Assembly: GCA_019415505.1 (NCBI GenBank)
Contig: DXZC01000077.1
Coordinates: 1 to 9,329 of the forward strand
Source of the DNA: Peptococcaceae bacterium
GTDB taxonomy: Bacteria > Bacillota > Dehalobacteriia > UBA7702
Reading direction: 5' to 3'
DNA: 9,329 nt
The notes under the pieces were generated by a model. The model did not search any database and was not told where the DNA came from. It saw nothing but the letters and a program-made list of their open reading frames with translations. Each line of letters begins with the position of its first letter. Positions within the stretch are counted from its first letter, which is position 1. Position numbers and translations under genes: made by a program. Shown piece after piece: positions 1 to 6,317 of the stretch.

Positions 1-968
1 GCACAGATAGCGTATTCTTGGGGTTTATCCGCCCCTAAGAGGTAAACGAGAATAGCCCGCATAGCTGTTAAGCGGTTTTCCGCCTGGTCAAAGGCAATGG
101 AGTGGGGGCCGTCCAAAACAGCGTCGGTAACTTCTTCCCCCCGGGAGGCGGGCAGGCAGTGCATAAATTTAACATTGGGTTTGGCTTTGCTGAGCATTTC
201 CGGGGTTACCTGGTATTTGGGCATAAAGATCGCCAGGCGTTCCTCCCGGGACAATTCGGCGTTATAGAGGCCATACCAAACGTCAGTATAGACGAAATCC
301 GCCCCGTCCATAGCTTCGTCCAGGTTTTCCGTCATATTAAAGGAGCCGCCGGATACCTTGCAGTTGGCGGCGGCGATATCCTGGAATTCCTGCCTTAACT
401 GGTGGGTGCTGGGTCCGAATTGGGTGAAGTGCATACCCATTTTTGTGGCGATCATCGCTGTGGAAGCGCATACCTGAGTGGCGTCGCCCACAAAGGTAAT
501 TTTTAAATCATTGAATTTAGCGTTTTGCGGTTTATGTTCAAAAATGGTGGTAATGTCCCCTATTTCCTGGGTGGGGTGATTATAGTCGGACATAGCGTTA
601 ATAACCGGAATTGTGGCGTGTTGCGCCAGGTTGGCGACGGTGGCGTGGGAGTCCACCCGGGCCATGATAACGTCCACCAAACGGGAGAGAACTCTGGCTG
701 TGTCTTCCATAGTTTCATGGCCGCCCAACTGAATTTGGCCGGGGGCCAGGTACTGGGCATGGCCCCCCAGCTGGGTCATGGCTGTTTCAAAGGAAACCCT
801 GGTTCTGGTGGAGCTTTGCTCGAAAACCATACCCAAAGTTTTGTGGCACAGGAGGGGAGGGTAGTAGCCGTCCTTAATGGCTTTTTTTAAGGTGACGCCC
901 AGGTGAATCATTTTTAAAATGTCCTGCTTCGAGTATTTTTCAGTGGTTACTAAATCTTTGTGTGTCAT
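1..968 (-). CDS. ptcA: Putrescine carbamoyltransferase (C-terminus cut by window edge)
   Basis: Cytoplasmic transcarbamylase that interconverts N-carbamoylputrescine plus phosphate with putrescine plus carbamoyl phosphate. In the agmatine deiminase pathway it runs towards carbamoyl phosphate, which carbamate kinase uses to make ATP. I translated the minus strand: 322 residues are visible. The carbamoyl-phosphate motif SSTRTR is at residues 52-57, HPTQ at 131-134 and the HCLP loop at 270-273. The ornithine-loop motif SMG of ornithine carbamoyltransferase is absent; DVWYGLY at 229-235 stands there instead, as in enterococcal putrescine carbamoyltransferase, and long stretches (for example LAPGQIQLGGHET, GEEVTD) match my memory of that enzyme. 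The family is about 340 residues, so only some 15-20 C-terminal residues, which form the family's extra terminal helix, should lie beyond base 1. The start ATG (966-968) follows GGAGG at a good distance. Partner genes for agmatine use are not in view. Confidence 0.92.
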   Translation of the reverse strand, partial: MTHKDLVTTEKYSKQDILKMIHLGVTLKKAIKDGYYPPLLCHKTLGMVFEQSSTRTRVSFETAMTQLGGHAQYLAPGQIQLGGHETMEDTARVLSRLVDVIMARVDSHATVANLAQHATIPVINAMSDYNHPTQEIGDITTIFEHKPQNAKFNDLKITFVGDATQVCASTAMIATKMGMHFTQFGPSTHQLRQEFQDIAAANCKVSGGSFNMTENLDEAMDGADFVYTDVWYGLYNAELSREERLAIFMPKYQVTPEMLSKAKPNVKFMHCLPASRGEEVTDAVLDGPHSIAFDQAENRLTAMRAILVYLLGADKPQEYAIC

Positions 969-1070
969 AATGGACCTCCAAATTTCTTTTGGTTATTATT
1001 CCCTTGGCACTGTTGATTATGTTACTTTGCCTATGGAATTTTATGACAAAAAAATATGCCCTACTGGGGG

Positions 1071-1099
1071 TTGTGCGGCTTTATTTTTTGTGTTACACT
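1071..1099 (+). promoter_or_regulatory. Possible sigma-A promoter for the ABC importer operon
   Basis: TTGTGC (1071-1076) and TACACT (1094-1099) are separated by 17 bases and point towards the binding-protein gene about 150 bases downstream. Each hexamer is only a partial match to consensus (3/6 and 4/6), so this is a candidate. The -10 element sits inside the small dyad GTGT-T-ACAC (1090-1098), and a second dyad lies just downstream, which would suit a repressor. Confidence 0.3.
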
Positions 1100-1112
1100 C
1101 ACTACATAAAAA

Positions 1113-1129
1113 ATACACATGAAGTGTAT
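1113..1129. promoter_or_regulatory. Inverted repeat, candidate operator
   Basis: ATACAC, five bases, GTGTAT is a perfect 6-5-6 inverted repeat. It lies between divergently transcribed ptcA and the importer operon, close to the candidate transcription start for the operon. A related GTGT/ACAC dyad is centred 27 bases upstream at 1094. The regulator is unknown. I did not recognise a NikR, Fur or Zur box. Confidence 0.4.
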
Positions 1130-1155
1130 GTCAGAAGCAGACCCGGGAAAACTTA

Positions 1156-1167
1156 AAATGTACATTT
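1156..1167. promoter_or_regulatory. Perfect 12-bp palindrome AAATGTACATTT in the leader
   Basis: A perfect palindrome in the 5' leader of the importer operon, 80 bases before the start codon. It shares a TGTA/TACA core with the dyads further upstream and may be a further protein-binding site. It could also be chance in an A+T-rich leader. Confidence 0.3.
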
Positions 1168-1179
1168 CGGAGCATGGAG

Positions 1180-1207
1180 GTCCCTTTTTTAGGGGCGTTC
1201 TTTTTTT
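1180..1207 (+). terminator. Weak hairpin plus T-tract, possible leader attenuator
   Basis: GTCCCT (1180-1185) can pair with AGGGGC (1191-1196), including one G-U pair, around a five-T loop. Four bases later comes a run of seven Ts (1201-1207). It lies in the leader of the importer operon, so it could attenuate transcription. The stem is short and its distance to the T-run is not ideal, so confidence is low. Confidence 0.25.
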
Positions 1208-1248
1208 ATCTCAAAAAAAATTAGAGAAGGTACGGAGGAGCAAGGATA

Positions 1249-2871
1249 ATGAAGAAAAGACTGTTACTGGCGTTATGCTGCGTTTGCGCTTTGGCGTTGT
1301 TTGCCGCCTGCGGCGGCGATAATGCCGATGAGGGCGCTACCCCGATTAATATTGACGGCCAGACTGTGACTATTGCCATGAATACAGGTTCGGAGCCGGC
1401 GACCGGCTTTGACCCCGCCGCTAACTGGGGTTGCGCTGAGCATTGCCATGAACCACTGATTCAAAGCACCTTAGTGGCCACTGATTCGGATATGAATATT
1501 GTCAACGATTTGGCAACTGAGTATGGCGTAAGTGAGGATGGCCTGGTTTGGACCTTTAAGATTCGGGATGATGTAAAGTTTACTGACGGCGAGGCGCTCA
1601 CCGCCTCTGACGTGGCCTTTACCTTTAACACCATCAAAAATTCGCAAAATTCCGAGCTGGATCTTTCCATGCTGGAAACTGTTACGGCGGTGGACGATAC
1701 CACTGTGGAAATGACCCTCAACAAGCCCTTTAACGCCTTCCTTTATTCTGTGGCGGTAATGGGCATTATGCCGGAACACGCTTATGACGCCGCTACCTAC
1801 CCGGAAAATCCCGTGGGCTCCGGCCGCTATATGCTGGAACAGTGGGATAAGGGACAGCAGATAATTTTAAAAGCTAACCCCGATTATTATGGCGAAGCCC
1901 CCAATATGCAAAAGGTGATAGTTCTCTTTATGGAAGAGGACGCGGCCTTGGCTGCTGTGAAAAAAGGGGAAGTGGACATTGCCTTTACCTCGGCAATTTA
2001 CAGCGACCAGACTATAGACGGTTACAAGCTGGTTGCTATGAAATCTGTGGATAGCCGGGGCATCTCCCTACCCACCCAACCGGCGGGTAACAGTAAGACT
2101 GAGGAGGGAGATATGGTCTACCAAGTGGGCAACGACGTTACCAGCGATTTAGCGGTGCGCCAGGCGATGAATTACGCGGTGGACAGAGAAGCGATGATTG
2201 ATAATGTGCTCAACGGCTACGGCACCGTGGCCTACACTGTGGCTGACGGTATGCCCTGGGCTTCCCCTGACATGAAGGTGGAGACCAACGTGAAAAAAGC
2301 CCAGCAAATTTTAGCGGACGCTGGCTGGCGGGACCAGGATAACGACGGTATTGTGGAAAAGGACGGTGTTAAAGCCGAGGTTAACCTGTACTACAGCGCC
2401 AACGACTCTGTGCGCCAGGCCATAGCTGCTGATTTTGCCAATCAAATGAAAGAAATTGGCATTGCCGTAAATTATCAGGGCGCTAGCTGGGATGATATTT
2501 ATCCCCATCAGTACGCGGATTTGGTTTTATGGGGTTGGGGTTCCAACTCCCCGGCGGAAATGTATAACCTCTATTATAGCGAGGGTTGGGGCAATTATCC
2601 CTGCTGGTATGACGACACTGTTGACGGCTATTTAGACGCCGCCTTAGCTACCCCCACCATTGAGGAATCCTATGATTACTGGCACAAAGCCCAGTGGGAC
2701 GGCACTAATGGCCAGGCTCCCCAAGGTATGGCTACCTGGGTTTGGTTCGCCAATATTGACCACCTGTACTTCAGCCGGGACGGCTTGGACACCGGCGCTC
2801 AGAAGCTGCATCCCCACGGACATGGTTGGTCCTTGGTAAATAATGTGGATAAATGGAGCTGGCAGCTGTAA
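1249..2871 (+). CDS. ABC importer substrate-binding lipoprotein, family 5 (nickel/peptide/opine class)
   Basis: A 540-residue extracytoplasmic binding protein that should capture the ligand and deliver it to the permease pair encoded downstream. The N-terminus is a lipoprotein signal: MKKR, a hydrophobic stretch, then FAAC with the lipidated cysteine at residue 21. The family 5 signature is seen at residues 100-126 (VWTFKIRDDVKFTDG, then LTASDV). Two clusters of possible metal ligands stand out: C62, H65, C66 and H67 near the N-terminus, and H521, H523 and H525 close to the C-terminus. These suggest a metal or metal-chelate ligand, but the family also binds peptides, so the substrate is an inference. 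GGAGGAG (1234-1240) sits 8 bases before the ATG. It is the first gene of the importer operon and is followed by a 566-bp gap that may keep its expression above that of the permeases. Confidence 0.9.
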   Translation: MKKRLLLALCCVCALALFAACGGDNADEGATPINIDGQTVTIAMNTGSEPATGFDPAANWGCAEHCHEPLIQSTLVATDSDMNIVNDLATEYGVSEDGLVWTFKIRDDVKFTDGEALTASDVAFTFNTIKNSQNSELDLSMLETVTAVDDTTVEMTLNKPFNAFLYSVAVMGIMPEHAYDAATYPENPVGSGRYMLEQWDKGQQIILKANPDYYGEAPNMQKVIVLFMEEDAALAAVKKGEVDIAFTSAIYSDQTIDGYKLVAMKSVDSRGISLPTQPAGNSKTEEGDMVYQVGNDVTSDLAVRQAMNYAVDREAMIDNVLNGYGTVAYTVADGMPWASPDMKVETNVKKAQQILADAGWRDQDNDGIVEKDGVKAEVNLYYSANDSVRQAIAADFANQMKEIGIAVNYQGASWDDIYPHQYADLVLWGWGSNSPAEMYNLYYSEGWGNYPCWYDDTVDGYLDAALATPTIEESYDYWHKAQWDGTNGQAPQGMATWVWFANIDHLYFSRDGLDTGAQKLHPHGHGWSLVNNVDKWSWQL

Positions 2872-2926
2872 AGGTCAAGGCTTATTTATGGGCCGAAACT
2901 TAATTAAACAGTATAAAAATCCTATT

Positions 2927-3051
2927 CCCACCCTGTTTCCCGGTAACGCAAAGCTTGCTTTGGCGTTGCGGCAATGGGGTGGGTCCCCCTTTGTGGGCGC
3001 TCCGCTTCTTTAAGGCCGCGGCGGAGAAAAAGAGGCTGGCGGCTAAAGGGG
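2927..3051 (+). other. Structured intergenic element after the binding-protein gene
   Basis: Two nested fold-back structures lie in this stretch. In the first, CCCACCC (2927-2933) pairs with GGGTGGG (2977-2983), enclosing AACGCAAAGC (2945-2954) paired with GCTTTGGCGTT (2957-2967, one bulge). In the second, CCCCTTT (2986-2992) pairs with AAAGGGG (3045-3051), enclosing CTCCGC (3000-3005) paired with GCGGAG (3021-3026). No T-run follows either, so these are not ordinary intrinsic terminators. A likely role is stabilising the upstream mRNA end or partly blocking transcription, as stem-loops between binding-protein and permease genes do in other ABC operons. A small non-autonomous insertion is an alternative. 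Confidence 0.5.
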
Positions 3052-3090
3052 AGAGGTAAATCAGAGTAAATAAATGGCAGTTTATCTATG

Positions 3091-3409
3091 AGAGCAGTTT
3101 ATAAGAAAGATTAAACTGAAAAATTTTAAGAACGGGTTGTATAAAAAGGTTTAATCTGAAAAAATAGTTGGAACGGTTTTATCGGAAAGTTTAATCTAAG
3201 ATAATCGTAAGAACAGTTTAGAAAAAAGTTTAAGCTAAGAATCGTATAAACAGGTTTTATAGGAAAGTTTAATCTGGGAAAAAGTTGGCACGGTTTTATT
3301 GGGAAGCGTAATCTAAAAAAACCGTAAGAACAATTTTATAAGAAAAGTTTAATCTAAAGAACAGTAAGAACGGTTTTATAAAGATAGTTAAATCTAAAAA
3401 AACAGTTCC
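3091..3409. repeat. Eight-copy degenerate ~40-bp tandem repeat inside the ABC operon
   Basis: Units of 38-41 bases start at 3091, 3131, 3172, 3212, 3250, 3290, 3329 and 3369. A typical unit begins AACGGTTTTATA, carries the core AGTTTAATCT, and ends AACAGTAAG. The cores begin at 3108, 3148, 3188, 3227, 3266, 3305, 3346 and 3386, so spacing stays at 39-41 bases although the units have diverged. Units 3, 5 and 7 have the exact core; unit 1 has its exact reverse complement, AGATTAAACT. A shortened core, AGTTTATCT, occurs at 3079-3087. The start AACGGTT recurs once more at 3418-3424, just ahead of the permease ribosome binding site. No credible reading frame crosses it. The function is not known. 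Confidence 0.8.
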
Positions 3410-3427
3410 GAGCCGGCAACGGTTCGG
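3408..3427 (+). promoter_or_regulatory. GNRA-loop hairpin overlapping the permease ribosome binding site
   Basis: CCGAGCCG (3408-3415) pairs with CGGTTCGG (3420-3427), one G-U pair, closed by a GCAA tetraloop. The stem can extend by T3407-A3428. Its 3' arm covers the first bases of the GGAGGAGGAG tract (3426-3435) that precedes the ATG at 3438, so the fold could tune permease translation while leaving part of the site free. Confidence 0.45.
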
Positions 3428-3437
3428 AGGAGGAGCT

Positions 3438-4436
3438 ATGAACACTAGGTATTTGTTAGGGTTTGCCGGGAAAAACATCGTAAAAGCCCTTACTTTGCTG
3501 ATTGGCGTCAGCATTGTGGCTTTTACCCTTGTATCCTTATCCCCCATTGACCCAGTGCAAATGAATGTGGGCTCAACTGCTTACAGCACCATGAGTCCGG
3601 AAAAAAAGGCCCAGTTGGAGTCCTACTGGGGGGTAGATACCCCGCCGGTGGAGCGGTATTTAAATTGGGCCCAGGATTTTGTCCAGGGGGATATGGGCGT
3701 TTCCTTGAAATATAACCAGCCGGTGGCTGAGGTTATTGGCCAAAAATTTCTTAATTCCCTCTTGCTAATGGCTGTGGCCTGGATTTTATCGGGTATTCTC
3801 GGCTTTATTCTGGGGGTTGTGGCCGGCGCCAACCGGGGCCGGTGGCCGGATAAAATAATAAAGGGTTACGCTTTAACACTGGCCAGCACCCCCACCTTTT
3901 GGTTTGCCCTGATCATGCTGATGATTTTTTCCGTTTGGTTGGGCTGGTTCCCCTTTGGCATGAGCGTGCCCATTGGCGTTAGCGCCGGAGACGTGACAAT
4001 TTTGGACAACCTTAGGCACTTAATTTTGCCGGCCTTAACCCTGAGCGTGGTGGGGGTGGCTAATATCGCCCTCCACACCAGAGAAAAGATGATTGACATT
4101 ATGGAAAGCGATTACTTTCTCTATGCTGTGGCCAGGGGCGAAAAAAAATGGCGCATAATTCGCCAGCATGGGCTGCGCAATATTCTCTTGCCCGCTATTA
4201 CCCTGCAATTTGCCGCGATTAGTGAGATATTCGGCGGTTCTGTCCTGGTAGAGCAGGTATTTTCCTACCCCGGTTTGGGACAAGCAGCGGTAACCGCCGG
4301 CTTAGGCGGGGACGTGGCCCTGCTCTTAGGCATTGCCGTAGTCAGCGCGGCCTTGGTGTTTACCGGCAACCTGATTGCCAATATATTATACGGGGTTGTG
4401 GACCCCAGAATCAGAAGGGGGCAGGTCAATGGCTAA
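3438..4436 (+). CDS. ABC importer permease, DppB/NikB type
   Basis: A 332-residue inner-membrane permease subunit that forms half of the transport channel. Hydrophobic spans are visible near residues 13-33, 107-130, 147-170, 196-213, 252-270 and 294-318, matching the family's six-helix plan. The cytoplasmic EAA-type loop that docks onto the ATPase is at about 216-256 (ends with GLRNILLPAIT). The family marks VEQVFSYPGLG (271-281) and DPRIR (322-326) are present. The start ATG follows a GGAGGAGGAG tract. The gene lies 566 bases after the binding-protein gene, but its stop overlaps the next permease by 8 bases, implying translational coupling with the second half of the channel. Confidence 0.93.
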   Translation: MNTRYLLGFAGKNIVKALTLLIGVSIVAFTLVSLSPIDPVQMNVGSTAYSTMSPEKKAQLESYWGVDTPPVERYLNWAQDFVQGDMGVSLKYNQPVAEVIGQKFLNSLLLMAVAWILSGILGFILGVVAGANRGRWPDKIIKGYALTLASTPTFWFALIMLMIFSVWLGWFPFGMSVPIGVSAGDVTILDNLRHLILPALTLSVVGVANIALHTREKMIDIMESDYFLYAVARGEKKWRIIRQHGLRNILLPAITLQFAAISEIFGGSVLVEQVFSYPGLGQAAVTAGLGGDVALLLGIAVVSAALVFTGNLIANILYGVVDPRIRRGQVNG

Positions 4437-5295
4437 TAGTAACGCTTTACCGGTGTTGGCGGCAGCTAAGCGCCCCCGTTTTAACCAACGGAAGAAAACT
4501 ATCTTCCTCTTTTGCTTTGCGGTGCTGTTTTTACTGCTTATCACCATTGCCGGGGTGGCCTTGTCCGGCCCCGCTATGGTGACGGATTTTAGTCAAAAGA
4601 ATTTACCCCCTTCCCTGAGCCACATTTTTGGCACTGACGTTATGGGCCATGAAATGCTGGCCCGCACAGTGAAGGGGTTGTCCACCAGTATTCTCATTGG
4701 GCTTTTAGCCGCCACAGTCAGCGCTATAATCGCGGCGATTCTCGGCACTATGGCCGCTACCTTGGGGAAAAAGGTGGATTATGCTATAACCTGGCTGATT
4801 GATTTGATGATGGGGGTACCCCATATTGTTCTCTTGGTGCTGATATCTTACGCCCTGGGCAAGGGCTTTTGGGGCGTGACTGTTGGGGTGGCTGTAACCC
4901 ACTGGCCCAGCCTGGCCAGGGTTATTCGGGGGGAAATTTTACAGCTTAAAGAGGCCCCTTATGTTAAGGTAGCCCAGCGGCTGGGCAAAAGCCGCTGGCG
5001 CGTCGCGGTGAAGCATATGCTGCCCCACGTGTTCCCCCAATTTGTGGTGGGCCTTATTCTGCTGTTCCCCCATGCCATCCTCCACGAGGCTGCTATCACC
5101 TTTTTAGGCTTTGGCCTGTCGCCGGAGCAGCCCGCGATTGGGGTAATTCTCTCGGAGAGTATGTCCTACTTATCCACGGGCATGTGGTGGCTGGCGGTTT
5201 TCCCCGGCTTAGCCTTAATACTCACCGTGGTGTTATTCGATACCGCCGGGGGCAGCTTGCGCAAGCTGCTGGATCCCTATAGCGCCCAGGATTAG
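4429..5295 (+). CDS. ABC importer permease, DppC/NikC type
   Basis: A 288-residue partner permease. A first membrane span at about 24-46 is followed by the family motif HIFGTDVMGHEMLAR (65-79), then further spans around 87-110, 119-141, 147-160, 205-220 and 254-272. The EAA loop is at 175-204 (EAPYVKVAQRLG) and the C-terminal family mark EAAITFLGFGLSPEQP at 220-235. I chose the ATG at 4429 because it makes an 8-base ATGGCTAA overlap with the preceding stop, has a G-rich site just upstream, and gives the normal family length. The frame stays open further upstream to 4375 inside the first permease, but those extra 18 residues do not look like the family. The next gene starts 11 bases after this one ends. 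Confidence 0.93.
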   Translation: MANSNALPVLAAAKRPRFNQRKKTIFLFCFAVLFLLLITIAGVALSGPAMVTDFSQKNLPPSLSHIFGTDVMGHEMLARTVKGLSTSILIGLLAATVSAIIAAILGTMAATLGKKVDYAITWLIDLMMGVPHIVLLVLISYALGKGFWGVTVGVAVTHWPSLARVIRGEILQLKEAPYVKVAQRLGKSRWRVAVKHMLPHVFPQFVVGLILLFPHAILHEAAITFLGFGLSPEQPAIGVILSESMSYLSTGMWWLAVFPGLALILTVVLFDTAGGSLRKLLDPYSAQD

Positions 5296-5306
5296 GAGGT
5301 GGCTGT

Positions 5307-6317
5307 ATGTCTTGTCTGGATCGAGAACATATTTTGGAAATTGAGGACCTTTCCATTGCTTTTACCCAATATGAAAAGGGTTTGCGGCAAATAGATTTAC
5401 CTGTTATCTCCCGGCTCAATGTTTCGGTGCATAAGGGGGAAATTGTGGCGGTAGTGGGCTCCAGCGGTTCCGGCAAAAGCCTGCTGGCCCATGCGGTCAT
5501 GGGTATACTGCCCCCTAACGCCAATGTCCGAGGGCGGATTTATTTTCAAGACGAGCTGTTGGACGCCGCGGCAATCAACCGTTTGCGCGGTCGGGAAATA
5601 GCCCTGGTGCCCCAGAGCGTGAACTATTTGGACCCCTTAATGAAGGTGGGCAAGCAGGTGCGGCAAAATAAGGGGGACTCGGAAACCCTGGCCCAGCAGC
5701 GGCGGCTGTTTCAACGCTATGATTTAGGGCCGGAGGTGGAAAACCTCTACCCCTTTGAGCTTTCCGGCGGCATGGCTCGCCGGGTTTTGCTGGCTTCAGC
5801 TTTAATGGGGGACCCCAAGCTGATAATTGCCGATGAACCAACTCCCGGCCTCCACTTAGCCTTGGCTAAAAAGGCGTTGCAGGATTTTCGCCGCTTTGCC
5901 GATGAAGGCAAGGGGGTATTGCTGATTACCCACGATATAGAGCTGGCCCTGGAAGTAGCCGACCGCATTGCCGTGTTTTACGCCGGTACCACTGTGGAGG
6001 AGGCGAAAACCGAGGATTTCGCGGCGGAAGCAACATTGCGCCACCCCTATACCAAGGCCCTCTGGCGGGCTTTGCCCCAAAACGGGTTTGCCGCTTTGCC
6101 GGGTAACCAGCCCTATGTGAAGGATATGCCCCAGGGCTGCCCCTTTGCTCCCCGCTGCCAGTGGTTTACGCCGGAGTGCCGTGGGGAAATTCCCTTGAAA
6201 ATTGTGCGCTGCGGCACCTTCCGCTGCGTCCACGGCGAGGAGGGTGAACCCCATCAGCACCATCAGCACGGGGGTAAGTATCACCACCACCACGGAGAGG
6301 AGTGTCATACCCGATGA
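5307..6317 (+). CDS. ABC importer ATPase 1 (DppD/NikD type) with a His-rich C-terminal tail
   Basis: A 336-residue cytoplasmic ATPase that powers the permeases together with ATPase 2. Seen in order: Walker A GSSGSGKS (51-58), Q-loop Q103, signature LSGGM (152-156), Walker B LIIADE with the catalytic glutamate E177, and switch histidine H209. The D-loop position that is usually Asp is H183 (PTPGLH). The oligopeptide/nickel-type C-terminal domain follows (RHPYTKALWRALP at 246-258), with cysteines at 278, 284, 291, 302 and 307; related DppD proteins are reported to bind an iron-sulfur cluster in this region. The protein then ends in a 30-residue tail from 307 with ten histidines (309, 316, 318, 319, 321, 326-329, 334). 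The tail points to nickel or another soft metal, as storage, sensing or feedback; this is inference. AGGAGG precedes the ATG. Confidence 0.93.
   Translation: MSCLDREHILEIEDLSIAFTQYEKGLRQIDLPVISRLNVSVHKGEIVAVVGSSGSGKSLLAHAVMGILPPNANVRGRIYFQDELLDAAAINRLRGREIALVPQSVNYLDPLMKVGKQVRQNKGDSETLAQQRRLFQRYDLGPEVENLYPFELSGGMARRVLLASALMGDPKLIIADEPTPGLHLALAKKALQDFRRFADEGKGVLLITHDIELALEVADRIAVFYAGTTVEEAKTEDFAAEATLRHPYTKALWRALPQNGFAALPGNQPYVKDMPQGCPFAPRCQWFTPECRGEIPLKIVRCGTFRCVHGEEGEPHQHHQHGGKYHHHHGEECHTR

Noticed and set aside
102..890. Plus-strand frames across the left end
   Set aside because: They lie opposite ptcA, have no family resemblance, and are shadows of that gene.
1..968. Ornithine carbamoyltransferase (argF/arcB)
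   Set aside because: The carbamoyl-phosphate motifs fit both, but the ornithine SMG loop is missing and DVWYGLY with the flanking sequence matches putrescine carbamoyltransferase.
969..1248. NikR, Fur or Zur operator
   Set aside because: I looked for GTATGA-N16-TCATAC and A+T-rich Fur/Zur-type dyads and found no convincing match, so the regulator is left unnamed.
919..1322. Two short plus-strand frames in the divergent intergenic region
   Set aside because: They overlap the ptcA start, the promoter region and the lipoprotein signal sequence in other frames, and neither has a credible protein.
3091..3409. CRISPR array or degraded gene
   Set aside because: No repeat-spacer alternation; the similarity spans whole units, and all frames are broken or featureless.
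4375..4428. Longer N-terminus for the second permease
   Set aside because: It would sit inside the end of the first permease and adds non-family sequence; the ATG at 4429 has the coupled overlap.
6302..6313. GTG start for ATPase 2
   Set aside because: The GTG abuts the GGAGAGG site with no spacing, while ATG 6314 has normal spacing and an ATGA overlap with the preceding stop.
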